Shown: positions 54,126 through 62,844, counted from the stretch's first letter. The stretch: DNA of 64,000 nucleotides from Natronocalculus amylovorans (GCF_023638035.1 NZ_JAKRVX010000001.1:248001-312000), one strand, 5' to 3'. Translations and numbers: made by a program. Notes: generated from the letters alone by a model not told the origin.

Positions 54126-54758
54126 ATGGATACGACGACGACAGGTCGGTACCGCGTTCTTTCAGTTGACGCTGCCAAATCTGTCGCACGGCTCGTTAAT
54201 TTCGATGACGCGACACGTGCCGTCGATGCACCGCATGACGCAACAGAGGATGACGCGGATCCGTTTGCACCGATCGCCGTCTCAGTAACTCCAGATACGA
54301 TTCATCCAGGTGCAGTTATTGATGCAACGATCGAGTGGGAGGGGGACACAGCACAGTTGAAGACTGTTTCAGTTGTTAAATCCGATCGGTTCTATTACAA
54401 ACGGTCTGTGACCGGAATGTTCGAAGCGGCGACAGATGCGTGGCGAACGGCACGCGCTGCGGGTGATGCTGTCGGATCGACAGTCACGCGAAGCACTGAT
54501 GGAGAGCCAAACGGTGTGCTGTACGTGTTTGCAAACCAACCAGGTGAACAAACGTTTGATGCCATTCGAACCGGCGGCATTCCGATCGAACCACTGATTC
54601 TGCGTGCAGAAGCAGACCTGTCTGACGATGTCGATCGAGGTGTGTTCATCTTAGAATCGGCGGAGCATGGATTTGTTGCGGTGTATATTGTATTCCGGAA
54701 TGACGGGATACTTGCAGAGACGGTTCGAGATACGTACGATATTCGGACTGACGAGTGA
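54126..54758 (+). CDS. Conserved haloarchaeal protein (DUF6663-like)
   Basis: A 210-residue acidic protein that I recognise only as a haloarchaeal conserved family. The N-terminal third is predicted beta (TGRYRVLSVDAAKSVARLVNFD), the middle has PDTIHPGAVIDATIEWEGD, and the C-terminal third reads like a beta sandwich (RGVFILESAEHGFVAVYIVFRNDGILAETVRDTYD). No catalytic motif, signal peptide or membrane segment is visible. It is divergent from the coiled-coil gene with a shared 242-base control region. Confidence 0.65.
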   Translation: MDTTTTGRYRVLSVDAAKSVARLVNFDDATRAVDAPHDATEDDADPFAPIAVSVTPDTIHPGAVIDATIEWEGDTAQLKTVSVVKSDRFYYKRSVTGMFEAATDAWRTARAAGDAVGSTVTRSTDGEPNGVLYVFANQPGEQTFDAIRTGGIPIEPLILRAEADLSDDVDRGVFILESAEHGFVAVYIVFRNDGILAETVRDTYDIRTDE

Positions 54759-54840
54759 CGAAGTAACTGGTCACCAGTTTTAACAGCCATCTCTGATTAT
54801 AGAAATCGACAGATCGCAAAGAACTGATCAAAAATTTTGA

Positions 54841-54952
54841 TGGGCCCTGCAGGATTTGAACCAGCGGTCACCCGGTGTCTCATTCCACCGATCGACGATT
54901 GCGCCAGTGGAATTATGAGCCGGGGGCTTTAACCAGACTAAGCTAAGGGCCC
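54841..54952 (-). tRNA. Elongator tRNA-Met (CAT) with 37-base intron
   Basis: Minus-strand cloverleaf. Acceptor GGGCCCT pairs with AGGGCCC (discriminator A), and the D-arm is GCTTAGTCTGGTTAAAGC. Anticodon stem CCCGG/CCGGG encloses CTCATA and A, giving anticodon CAT. A 37-base insert (54877-54913) interrupts after position 37, the canonical site, and folds on itself (TTCCAC with GTGGAA), consistent with a bulge-helix-bulge intron. The T-stem GCTGG/CCTGC has a T-T mismatch at the middle pair, which is unusual. Haloarchaeal elongator tRNA-Met genes commonly carry an intron. Confidence 0.93.
54877..54913 (-). other. Intron of tRNA-Met
   Basis: Thirty-seven bases between anticodon-loop positions 37 and 38. 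They contain complementary arms TTCCAC and GTGGAA that would form the helix recognised by the archaeal splicing endonuclease. Exact cut sites are inferred from the standard position. Confidence 0.8.
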
Positions 54953-55073
54953 GCTGTTGCGTTATTTTTGCGCGGAGGTATTTATGCTGTTGGGAATTGG
55001 TCGACGCAAAGCGATCGATCGAGACAAAACGAGCGATATCGATCGGTCTCTGAAACTGAAAGATGGAAAATGA

Positions 55074-55146
55074 CGCCGTCGCCAGGACTCGAACCTGGGA
55101 CCACCTCGTTAACAGCGAGGTGCTCTACCAACTGAGCTACGACGGC
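55074..55146 (-). tRNA. tRNA-Asn (GTT)
   Basis: Minus-strand cloverleaf of 73 bases. Acceptor GCCGTCG pairs with CGACGGC, with discriminator G. The D-arm is GCTCAGTTGGTAGAGC, anticodon stem CCTCG/CGAGG has loop CTGTTAA (anticodon GTT), and the T-arm is CCAGG TTCGAGT CCTGG. There is no intron and no encoded CCA. It lies 121 bases from tRNA-Met on the same strand and just upstream of the divergent CCA-adding enzyme gene. Confidence 0.96.
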
Positions 55147-55241
55147 TCGCAATCAATGGTTGTCGAGTGGTATAATTAGGGCTTTCGTTTTCGCCCGACG
55201 GAAGCGACACGCTTTCACACCTCACCACAGTAGCGGAGTGT

Positions 55242-56594
55242 ATGACTTCCCTCGATCGCATCCAAACGGAGGTTCTCGAAGAAATCACGCCGGGCCAAGC
55301 AGAACGCGATCGGCTTGAAGCGGTCACAGACACGCTCACCGATCGGGCAGCGGATGCAATCGAAGCGCTTGCGGTTGATGCAACAGTGACACGTGTTGGG
55401 AGTACTGCGCGAGGAACGTGGCTTGCAGGCGATCGAGATATTGATCTGTTTATTCAGTTTCCACCAGCCCTTTCAAGAGACGAATTAGAATCCTGCGGAC
55501 TGAAAATCGGACACACAGTCCTCCCAGATGGTCATGAAGAGTATGCTGAACACCCATACGTTAAAGGCGAATATGAGGGATTTGACATCGATTTGGTTCC
55601 TTGTTATGCAGTTTCGGCGGCAACGGAAATTCAATCGGCAGTTGATCGAACGCCGTTTCACAATGCGTACCTCCAATCGAAACTTACCGATGAACAGAAA
55701 TCGGATGTCCGCGTCGCGAAGCGATTTTTAAAAGCGATCGGAGCCTACGGAAGCGATCTCAAAACAAAGGGCTTCTCGGGCTATCTCACAGAGTTGCTTA
55801 TTATTGAGTACGGAGATTTCCAATCGTTTATTCAGGCGGCAGCGGCGTGGCGACCACCAGTTGTTCATGATCCAGAAAATCATAGCAGCACCTCATTTGA
55901 TGACTCGCTTGTTGTGATCGATCCAACGGATCCGGAGCGAAACGTTGCAGCAGTTCTTTCTGCAGAGAACGTCGCTCGAGTACAACACTACGCTCGACAG
56001 GTACAATCCACGCCACATATAGATCTCTTCTTTCCAGAGCCAACTGAGCCACTCAGTACAGAGCAGTTCAAAGATCACCTGAGGCAACGAGAGACAACAC
56101 TCATTGGCGTTGTTTTTGACACGCCCACTATTGTCGAAGACCAACTCTACCCACAGCTTGAGAAGTCACGTAACGGCATTGTTGCAGCCCTCAACCGACA
56201 CGGGTTTGGGGTACTTCGATCGATGGTTGCCGCTGAAACAGAGTCACTCATTCTTGTCGAACTCACTACGCGAACACTGCCTGCAATTGAGCGACATGTT
56301 GGACCGCCAGTACACGTCCGATCACATGCAGAGGGGTTCTTCAACGCGTATATAGATGATGAGTCGGTATATGGACCATTTCTCGATGGAGACCGCTACG
56401 TTGTTGAGCGACCGCGATCGTGTCGAGATGCAGTCTCCTTGCTCGAGAGTGAGATGCTGTTTGATGTTGGACTCGGAACACATGTACAAACGGCTCTTGA
56501 GGAGCGCTATCGGGTGTTAGTTGATGAAGAGCTTACTGAGCTCTGCTCACCATTTGGAACAACGTTTGCAGAGTATTTCGCCCCACATCCGTAG
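55242..56594 (+). CDS. cca: CCA tRNA nucleotidyltransferase (archaeal class I)
   Basis: Adds or repairs the 3'-CCA of tRNAs; none of the four tRNAs here encodes CCA. The 450-residue protein has the class I active site GSTARGTWLAGDRDIDLFIQF with the Asp pair, FDIDLVPCYAV with the third acidic residue, and the helical middle domain DVRVAKRFLKAIGAYGSDLKTKGFSGYLTE. The tail domain ends FAEYFAPHP. A TATA-like TATAATTAG (55171-55179) gives a leader of about 45 bases. It is placed beside two tRNA genes. Confidence 0.95.
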   Translation: MTSLDRIQTEVLEEITPGQAERDRLEAVTDTLTDRAADAIEALAVDATVTRVGSTARGTWLAGDRDIDLFIQFPPALSRDELESCGLKIGHTVLPDGHEEYAEHPYVKGEYEGFDIDLVPCYAVSAATEIQSAVDRTPFHNAYLQSKLTDEQKSDVRVAKRFLKAIGAYGSDLKTKGFSGYLTELLIIEYGDFQSFIQAAAAWRPPVVHDPENHSSTSFDDSLVVIDPTDPERNVAAVLSAENVARVQHYARQVQSTPHIDLFFPEPTEPLSTEQFKDHLRQRETTLIGVVFDTPTIVEDQLYPQLEKSRNGIVAALNRHGFGVLRSMVAAETESLILVELTTRTLPAIERHVGPPVHVRSHAEGFFNAYIDDESVYGPFLDGDRYVVERPRSCRDAVSLLESEMLFDVGLGTHVQTALEERYRVLVDEELTELCSPFGTTFAEYFAPHP

Positions 56595-56601
56595 TCAGAG
56601 A

Positions 56602-57606
56602 TTATATTCCGAGTCGGTCTCTGAGCTCATCCGTAATTTCGATCGTCTGCCCATCAGGCTCGTCTTCACACGGCATTGGCTCGCGACCGTCGAATGTTTC
56701 ATGAACCGTTGAAACGCCATCTGCGAGCGTATCTAATCCATAGCCACCCTCAAGAACAAAAGAAAGCGGCGCACCGATCGTCTCACTGGCAGTTCGCATC
56801 CGATCGGTCATCAGTGCATAGCCCTCCGTCGAAACTCGCATCCGTGAGATTGGGTCGTGTCGATGCGCATCGAACCCAGCACTAATGATGAGTGCATCGG
56901 GATCGAAGGCTTCCAATGCGGGTATAAGAGCGGCGTCAATAACATGCATATACTCCGCATCACCAGCACCAACAGGGAGTGGTGCGTTCAGCGTTGTTCC
57001 GTCTCCATCGTCAGCGCCGATCTCTTCAATCGCACCCGTTCCGGGGTAGAGTCCATCTTCGTGGATTGATGCATAGAATACATCGTCACGTTCATAAAAG
57101 ATGTCTTGCGTTCCGTTCCCGTGATGCACATCCCAGTCAAAAATTGCGACTCGATCGATCGGGTACTCATTAAGCGCGGTTTGGGCTGCAACAGCAGCAT
57201 TATTAAAGAAACAGAAACCCATCGCGTCATCATACACTGCATGATGTCCCGGTGGACGACCGACGGCGAACGGTGTTTGCCGGCCATCTGCGCCCTCAAG
57301 CGACTCTTTTACCGCCCATTCAGCAAGTCCTGCACTCTGTAATGCTGCATCCCATGTTTTCTCGCAGGCGACAGTGTCCGGGTCCCAGTTCCCACCACCG
57401 TCGTTACAGAATGATTCAACCTCATCAACATAGTCTGCATCATGGACTGCAGAAACTGATGCTTTTGTTGCACGTTCGCTGTCGTGGTACACAACACCGT
57501 GGCGTTTCTGCAGGCCACGTTTGATTGCACGGAGCCTATCAGGTGTCTCTGGGTGTCGAGTACCGGTATCGTGTTCCAGACAGGTATCGCTGTATCCAAA
57601 TTGCAT
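56602..57606 (-). CDS. Histone deacetylase-superfamily protein (acetoin utilisation/HDAC-like)
   Basis: Zinc-dependent deacetylase of 334 residues. The N-terminus is CLEHDTGTRHPETPDRLRAI. Active-site pieces are GRPPGHHAVYDDAMGFCFFNN with the His pair, FDWDVHHGNGTQDIFY with the Asp-x-His zinc ligands, SAGFDAHRHDP with the second Asp, and a C-terminal LEGGYGLDTLADGV with the catalytic-pocket Tyr. All ligands look intact. Its ATG overlaps the stop of the doublet histone gene by one base (TAATG), so the two are translated as a coupled pair. Histone or another acetyl-lysine protein is a plausible substrate. Confidence 0.93.
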   Translation of the reverse strand: MQFGYSDTCLEHDTGTRHPETPDRLRAIKRGLQKRHGVVYHDSERATKASVSAVHDADYVDEVESFCNDGGGNWDPDTVACEKTWDAALQSAGLAEWAVKESLEGADGRQTPFAVGRPPGHHAVYDDAMGFCFFNNAAVAAQTALNEYPIDRVAIFDWDVHHGNGTQDIFYERDDVFYASIHEDGLYPGTGAIEEIGADDGDGTTLNAPLPVGAGDAEYMHVIDAALIPALEAFDPDALIISAGFDAHRHDPISRMRVSTEGYALMTDRMRTASETIGAPLSFVLEGGYGLDTLADGVSTVHETFDGREPMPCEDEPDGQTIEITDELRDRLGI

Positions 57607-58037
57607 TACTCAAAAAGGGAAAAGTACGTTGTGATATCTTCAGCCTGTACAGTCCGTCGGTCCGCATGTCGTGCGAGTTTTGCAGCAGCCGCAGCGATGT
57701 TATCAGCGTAATCTTCAAGAATGTCTGCAAGCGCGATTCGGGCTTCCATCGAAACACGATACTTGTCGTCAAGTTCTAGCCGTGCGATTCGATCAACCGG
57801 TGCAACCGGCAACTCAAGCCGATCGCGATCAATAACTTGCTCAACAGCAAAATCGACAGCCATGAGCGTTTTCCGACCATCTTGTTCTGCAAGCGTTGCA
57901 GCATCAACCGCAAGCGCTGCCCCATGCGCTTGAATCCGCTTTGCCAACTCTTCGGCGGCGCCAGCACTTACTCGCAAGTCACCGGCGTTTCGCCGGATAA
58001 TTGCATCCACTGGTGCAAACGGCAACTCAACACTCAT
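57606..58037 (-). CDS. hpyA: Archaeal histone, doublet (two tandem histone folds)
   Basis: DNA-packaging protein of 143 residues with two histone folds in one chain. The first (about 4-70) begins LPFAPVDAIIRRNAG and has the RVSAGAAEELAKRI helix. The second (about 75-143) begins LPVAPVDRIARLE and ends RRTVQAEDITTYFSLFE. Each repeat shows the P-h-x-P-h-x-R-h-h start of HMf-type histones. Haloarchaeal histones are usually such doublets, and are acidic rather than basic. It is coupled to the downstream HDAC-like gene. Confidence 0.94.
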   Translation of the reverse strand: MSVELPFAPVDAIIRRNAGDLRVSAGAAEELAKRIQAHGAALAVDAATLAEQDGRKTLMAVDFAVEQVIDRDRLELPVAPVDRIARLELDDKYRVSMEARIALADILEDYADNIAAAAAKLARHADRRTVQAEDITTYFSLFE

Positions 58038-58127
58038 ACCGTGATACCGGTCCGTACGGCGTATAATCCTTTCCGTTGCTTCGTTTCAGTTCGCCCAGCC
58101 ATATAAAAACTCGAAGAGAGCCGTGAA

Positions 58128-59567
58128 CTAAAAGACTTCGTCAGCGTCGATTGTCCCGTCTCGTTCAACGCCGCGAACAGTCACTTCTTCGCCCAATCGG
58201 ACCTCTACGCTCGTATTAACGCTTCGTGTCTCATCGCCCTGCATCAACACCACTGGGTTACCTGCTTGAACGACGGTCCCTGTAAACTCGATCTCTGCAC
58301 CTGCTGGCAGCTCATCTTCAGCGCCAGTACCATTTGTTGACGCCTGAGTGCCTGTACTGTCTGTCACAGCTCCGTTTTCAAACGCACTGAGGCCACTGTT
58401 TGATTCAGTATCACTCTCAGATGATGGTTCGTCCTCGGTTATCGGATCGGATTCTAAGACACTGATTGTCGATCGCCAGCCAGCAGATGCCTCCAAATCG
58501 TCTTGCCAGCCATCCTTGATCTCGACGTCAGTGAACACCACGTAATCAGCAAGGTCAAGATCAGCGTCGGCCTTTTCTCCCCACAACGCAACTCTAATCT
58601 CACCCGTCTCATCTTTAATTCGGACGTTTTTAACTTGCCCTTCGGAGCCATCTTTTCGATCGAACGTTCGTTTCGGATCAGTCTCGATAACGCCACCAGC
58701 AATATCAACGGTTTGTCCGATCTCGAGCGAGCCAATATCTGTAGTTTCTGGGACGTACTCAATTGATTCCTCCAGTTCATCGATCGCACCACGCGAGCCA
58801 AGATGAAGTTCAATATCACCATCACGCTCGCGAACGTAGCCATCGACAATTTCAACCGATTGTCCGGCATCAAACTTTTCAACGAGATCGGCTTTCTCAT
58901 CCCAGAGTGTTAAGCGAACGCGACCGGTTGGATCACCTACAGTCATATTTGCGACTCGGCCTTCAGAGCCGTCATTTCGTGAAAATGTTCGAACCGCATC
59001 AAGATCAAGAATAGTTCCTTTGAGATTAATATCTGAAAGCCCGAGCGAGAGGTCCTCTATACGATACACATCGAGCACTTGGATATCAATCTCTGCATCC
59101 TCGTCAGGCTCGACTTTGTTTACACTCACTTCAACGCCGTTGTACCCATCTTGCGGTCGCCCAGCAATCCGGAGGACGTCGCCAACATCGAGTGCTCCCG
59201 GCTCATCCTTGGTTCCGATCGCGTCGTACGCAACTTGATCCCACAACGAGATTCGGATGCGTCCAGTCTCGTCTGCAACTTCAACATTTGCGACTCGACC
59301 ATCTTCTTGATCGCCGTCTCGCTCGAAGGTTCGGAGTTCACCGATCGACACCACTTTGCCCATAAATTTCACGTCATCCATCCCGGGCGCGATGTCTGCA
59401 ATGCTGTTTACCTCCTCATCTTGTAGCTCGTGCGCGATGAGCATTGCCGCGGTCTCCTCGTCGGCAAGTCCGGCCATCTCTTCTACTTTTTTCTCGACAG
59501 CCTCCTTGAAATCCTCAAAAGAAACGTCAGTGTCGAGGTCGTCGTAGGCGTCCTCTATGGCTCCCAT
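58128..59567 (-). CDS. RPA-like single-stranded DNA-binding protein with repeated OB folds
   Basis: Replication protein A-type protein of 479 residues that protects ssDNA in replication and repair. An N-terminal helix pair (MGAIEDAYDDLDTDVSFEDFKEAV...) precedes at least three OB folds. A repeated unit reads R-T-F-x-R-x-D-G-x-E/Q-G-x-V-x-N-h-x-V, then TG-x-I/V-R-h-x-LW, at roughly residues 80-140, 190-250 and 310-370. An acidic Ser/Thr-rich linker follows, and a short C-terminal OB-like end (EIEFTGTVVQAG). No zinc finger is seen, which fits the haloarchaeal RPA2/RpaC type. The ATG at 59567 is preferred over a start 171 bases upstream that adds unrelated residues. Confidence 0.9.
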   Translation of the reverse strand: MGAIEDAYDDLDTDVSFEDFKEAVEKKVEEMAGLADEETAAMLIAHELQDEEVNSIADIAPGMDDVKFMGKVVSIGELRTFERDGDQEDGRVANVEVADETGRIRISLWDQVAYDAIGTKDEPGALDVGDVLRIAGRPQDGYNGVEVSVNKVEPDEDAEIDIQVLDVYRIEDLSLGLSDINLKGTILDLDAVRTFSRNDGSEGRVANMTVGDPTGRVRLTLWDEKADLVEKFDAGQSVEIVDGYVRERDGDIELHLGSRGAIDELEESIEYVPETTDIGSLEIGQTVDIAGGVIETDPKRTFDRKDGSEGQVKNVRIKDETGEIRVALWGEKADADLDLADYVVFTDVEIKDGWQDDLEASAGWRSTISVLESDPITEDEPSSESDTESNSGLSAFENGAVTDSTGTQASTNGTGAEDELPAGAEIEFTGTVVQAGNPVVLMQGDETRSVNTSVEVRLGEEVTVRGVERDGTIDADEVF

Positions 59568-59762
59568 ATTCGTAGATTGTGGCAGGGCCAGCCTGCGCTT
59601 AAGCGTTGTCCTTGCCCTGAGAAAATCGGCGTACTGGGCCGCAGTTCGATCATGAGTTGATGCATATGATCGGTCGATCGTACTGATATATAAATCTCCG
59701 TTGGCAAACAGGTTCTCGGCGGTATGTCGACATGACACATAGGGCGGCAGTATCGTAACGGT

Positions 59763-59769
59763 CTTAAGT
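59763..59769 (+). promoter_or_regulatory. TATA-like element of tRNA-Arg
   Basis: CTTAAGT ends 23 bases before the tRNA 5' end, the usual haloarchaeal tRNA promoter spacing. Confidence 0.5.
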
Positions 59770-59792
59770 TGCAGTCGGGTATCTGTAGATGA

Positions 59793-59865
59793 GTCCTGGT
59801 AGGGTAGTGGACTATCCTCTTGGCTTGCGGAGCCAGGGACCGGAGTTCAAATCTCCGTCAGGACG
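59793..59865 (+). tRNA. tRNA-Arg (GCG)
   Basis: Plus-strand cloverleaf of 73 bases. Acceptor GTCCTGG pairs with TCAGGAC (one G-T pair), with discriminator G. The D-arm spans GGGTAGTGGACTATCC. Anticodon stem TTGGC/GCCAG encloses TTGCGGA, giving anticodon GCG for arginine CGC (and CGT) codons. The T-arm is CGGAG TTCAAAT CTCCG. No intron or CCA is encoded. It is followed directly by a T-run (59866-59870) that can terminate transcription. Confidence 0.93.
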
Positions 59866-59972
59866 TTTTTGTCGATACCTACACTCGAACAGAACCATTG
59901 GAGCGTCACAAAACACACGATAGAGACCGCTGCGACAGTGACCGTTTTCCGACTGTCGATCGAAAGTCGTCT

Positions 59973-60584
59973 ATGGATGCTGCACTGCAGGCTGGAATCG
60001 CCGTGTACAACGCTGGTGAGTACCACGCAGCCCACGATGCGTGGGAAGCAACGTGGCTCGAACTCGATCGCGGCAGTGATGACGAGCGCTTCCTCCATGG
60101 GCTAATACAGTTCACTGCCGCAGTGTACCATGCACGAAATCAAAACTGGAGTGGCTGTGTTGGACTCTGTGACAGCGCGATCGGCTATCTCCATCAGCTC
60201 CCATCTACGTACCGGAGTGTCGATCTTGATCGGGTTCGCTCCGCACTAAAGATGCTCAAAACGGATCCAGAGCAGATCGAACGCCGACCCGTGCCTGCGC
60301 TCTACTACCGGGGCATGCGATTGACCGCGGACACACTCTCGTTGGAAGCACTGTCACTCGCAGCCAAAACGATCGCAACCGAGTATGGATATGACAGTAC
60401 AGTAGTTGCAGATGCAAGCAGCTATGCCACTGATGAAGCGGTACATGGCCGTTCAAAATACGCTGGGCTGCTAACGGAGTTCATTCTAGAAGGCGATCGG
60501 CGAGCGATTGTGTTCACCCGACTGAGCCAACATGTCGATCACGAACGGGCAAAAGCCGATGATGTTCGTGGGCTGTTCGAGTGA
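59973..60584 (+). CDS. DUF309 family protein
   Basis: All-helical protein of 203 residues. The signature YNAGEYHAAHDAWEATWLELDRGSDDERFLHGLIQF spans residues 11-46 or so, containing the conserved H-x3-E/W pattern of DUF309. This family is found in bacteria and archaea and has no agreed function. The second half (LYYRGMRLTADTLSLEAL...) is a haloarchaeal extension with no recognisable motif. The ATG at 59973 is chosen since conserved sequence begins there. A longer frame would run back into the tRNA. Confidence 0.8.
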   Translation: MDAALQAGIAVYNAGEYHAAHDAWEATWLELDRGSDDERFLHGLIQFTAAVYHARNQNWSGCVGLCDSAIGYLHQLPSTYRSVDLDRVRSALKMLKTDPEQIERRPVPALYYRGMRLTADTLSLEALSLAAKTIATEYGYDSTVVADASSYATDEAVHGRSKYAGLLTEFILEGDRRAIVFTRLSQHVDHERAKADDVRGLFE

Positions 60585-60645
60585 GTACATAAGATGTCGT
60601 CACCGTAACTAGTGGTTCTTTCCAGTTTCCGCACATATACGTGGT

Positions 60646-61587
60646 ATGGCTACTGCGACGTGGACTGAAGCCGATATTCCAGACCTCCAAGGAAAAACAG
60701 TTGTTGTAACCGGTGCAAACAGCGGGCTTGGATATGAAGCGACCCGGATGTTTGCCGAACGCGGCGCAGACGTGATTCTCGCATGTCGGAGCGTCGATCG
60801 CGGCAAAGATGCCGTCCGGTCAATAAGAGAAGCAGTTCCAGACCCATCACTCTCTGTTGGTGCACTTGATTTAGCAAGTCTCGACTCGATCAGAAACTTT
60901 GCAGAGACGCTTATTTCGGAAGAAACACCGATTGACATCCTCTGTAACAATGCAGGCGTGATGGCAATTCCTCGAACCGAGACCGAGGATGGATTTGAGA
61001 TGCAGTTTGGTGTGAATCATCTCGGCCATTTTGCACTCACGGGATTGCTTCTTGAACGATTAATCGAGACGCCAGGAGAGAGTAGAGTGGTAACACATAG
61101 TAGCGGCGCACACAAACAAGGAACAATCGATTTTGATGACTTACAACAGGGGTCGTCATACAGTCGGTGGGGCGCATACGCCCAGAGCAAACTCGCAAAT
61201 CTGTTGTTTGCGTATGAGCTCGATCGAAAGCTCAAAGCCGTAGATTCCTCCGTCGTGAGTACTACCTGTCATCCAGGCTATGCAGCAACGAATCTACAGC
61301 GCCGTGGCGCGGAGATGGATGGCTCAAAACTGAAACTGGCGATGATGAATGTTGCGAACCGTGTGTTTGGACAGTCGCCAGCGATGGGTGCACTTCCGAT
61401 GATGTATGCAGCGGTCGAACCAACACTCACTGGCGGCGAGTACGTTGGGCCAAGTGGGTTGTTGAATATGCGCGGATATCCGGAAACACAACGATCGAGC
61501 GATCGATCGTATTCGGAGGAAACAGCAACACAGCTATGGGATGTGTCGGAATCGTTGACCGGGTTTACGTACCCACTCTCGTCTTAG
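60646..61587 (+). CDS. Short-chain dehydrogenase/reductase (retinol-dehydrogenase-like)
   Basis: NAD(P)-dependent SDR of 313 residues. The cofactor loop is TGANSGLGYEATRMF at about 23-37, followed by ILACRS and LDLASLDSI for NADP selection. NNAGVMA is motif II, HSSGAHKQG has the catalytic Ser and YAQSKLANL has the Tyr-x3-Lys pair. The final 40 residues form a substrate lid (GPSGLLNMRGYPE). The family branch resembles retinol dehydrogenase/WW-domain oxidoreductase proteins, but the true substrate in this archaeon is unknown. Confidence 0.87.
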   Translation: MATATWTEADIPDLQGKTVVVTGANSGLGYEATRMFAERGADVILACRSVDRGKDAVRSIREAVPDPSLSVGALDLASLDSIRNFAETLISEETPIDILCNNAGVMAIPRTETEDGFEMQFGVNHLGHFALTGLLLERLIETPGESRVVTHSSGAHKQGTIDFDDLQQGSSYSRWGAYAQSKLANLLFAYELDRKLKAVDSSVVSTTCHPGYAATNLQRRGAEMDGSKLKLAMMNVANRVFGQSPAMGALPMMYAAVEPTLTGGEYVGPSGLLNMRGYPETQRSSDRSYSEETATQLWDVSESLTGFTYPLSS

Positions 61588-61592
61588 GCCCC

Positions 61593-62387
61593 CTACTGCG
61601 GTACTTCGTCTTTTGGCGTCCCATCAAAATGATACTCTGCAGAATTATCTTGTGGGTTATATCCAAGCACGTCTTTTGCACGATCGATCGAGTAGTACTT
61701 GCGATCGTTATCCGAGATTCCGTAGACAACCTCAAACCCATAATCGGCTTGGATACAGCGGTCAAAGAGGTGTGCACAGTCACGGTGTGAGAGCCACATT
61801 GCATGTCCACGCTCGTAGTTCCGTGGTGGATGGTCCTTTGTGAGATTTCCAATCCGAACTGCAACCGTCGAAAGGTCGTACTCATCGTAGTAGTATCGGC
61901 CAAGGAACTCGCCAGTTGCTTTTGAGACACCATACAGATTTCCCGGCCGTGGGTGTTCTGACCCATCTAGCCGAAAGTCATCATTTTCTCGGTACATCTC
62001 TGGCGTTCGTGTTTCGGTTTCGAAGTGTCCCACCGCGTGGTTTGAGGATGCGAATGCAACTTTTTCAACGTCAGCATTGACTGCAGCCTCATACAGTGCT
62101 TGTGTGCCATCGATGTTGTTCCGAAGAACGCTCGTCCATGGCGCAGTTTTTCGCGGGTCTCCTGCAAGGTGGATAATTGCACCAACACCGGAGACTGCCT
62201 CACGAAGCGCCGGTCGATCGGTAATGTCTGCAACAATCACATCATCTTTTGATGTTCCCTCCGGGAGTTTATCACGAGAGAGTGGCTCACGATCAAGTAG
62301 CCGCCAGTCGTATTTTGGTCCAAGATCCCGGAGGACCGCCTGCCCGACACGCCCGCCGGCTCCGGTCAGAAGGACTGGTCGATCCAT
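61593..62387 (-). CDS. azf: NAD-dependent glucose-6-phosphate dehydrogenase-like (Azf) extended SDR
   Basis: Extended SDR of the NAD-epimerase family, 264 residues. The cofactor loop is LLTGAGGRVGQAV. HLAGDPRKTAPW, SSNHAVGHFE and the catalytic YGVSKATGEFLGRYYYDEY follow. Strong points for Azf, the haloarchaeal oxidative-pentose-phosphate enzyme, are IGNLTKDHPP, MWLSHRDCAHLF and YGISDNDRKYYSI, as I recall them from that protein. It would oxidise glucose-6-phosphate, linking the glucose released by the amylolytic enzymes to NADH/pentose formation. Uronate dehydrogenase is the close alternative. The ATG at 62387 is used because homology starts there. Confidence 0.78.
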   Translation of the reverse strand: MDRPVLLTGAGGRVGQAVLRDLGPKYDWRLLDREPLSRDKLPEGTSKDDVIVADITDRPALREAVSGVGAIIHLAGDPRKTAPWTSVLRNNIDGTQALYEAAVNADVEKVAFASSNHAVGHFETETRTPEMYRENDDFRLDGSEHPRPGNLYGVSKATGEFLGRYYYDEYDLSTVAVRIGNLTKDHPPRNYERGHAMWLSHRDCAHLFDRCIQADYGFEVVYGISDNDRKYYSIDRAKDVLGYNPQDNSAEYHFDGTPKDEVPQ

Positions 62388-62502
62388 ATAGTTGTCTAAG
62401 AGACGACAGAGCGTAAGTAAGCCGCGGTTTGTGCACGGACCTGTACGAATATGAACAGGTAGAAGTCGATACTCCTTACCAGCCGCCAATAGTAGATGAT
62501 GT

Positions 62503-62844
62503 ATGGCGACTACTGCAGAACAGGCCTGTTTTGAAGCAGGAATAAAGTTCGGATCGCTCTACCACCAGTTTGCTGGAACACCGATTAGCCCGCACAGTAC
62601 ACGAAGTTTAGAACAAGCAATGGCTGAATCGATCGAAAACCAACCCTTCTGTACAAGTGTGACGGTTGAAATCGATGATGAAAAAGTGGCGGACGCGATC
62701 GATCATACAAACGGATACACAGAACTCACCGGGTCGTTAATGGAGGTAACAATGCAGATTGAATATGAAGATGTAGTAGTCACCACTCGAATGGAGATGG
62801 AAAACGGCTATCCGCTGATGAAACTTGAGTCTGTCACACAGTAG
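62503..62844 (+). CDS. mptD: Dihydroneopterin aldolase MptD-type
   Basis: Archaeal-type dihydroneopterin aldolase (a family unrelated to bacterial FolB) of 113 residues, working in folate or methanopterin-like pterin biosynthesis. The sequence FEAGIKFGSLYHQFAGTPIS at about 10-29 is the family signature. Later comes SLEQAMAESIENQPFCTSVTVEI. It is shorter than most relatives but appears complete. It is transcribed away from azf with its own promoter region. Confidence 0.85.
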   Translation: MATTAEQACFEAGIKFGSLYHQFAGTPISPHSTRSLEQAMAESIENQPFCTSVTVEIDDEKVADAIDHTNGYTELTGSLMEVTMQIEYEDVVVTTRMEMENGYPLMKLESVTQ

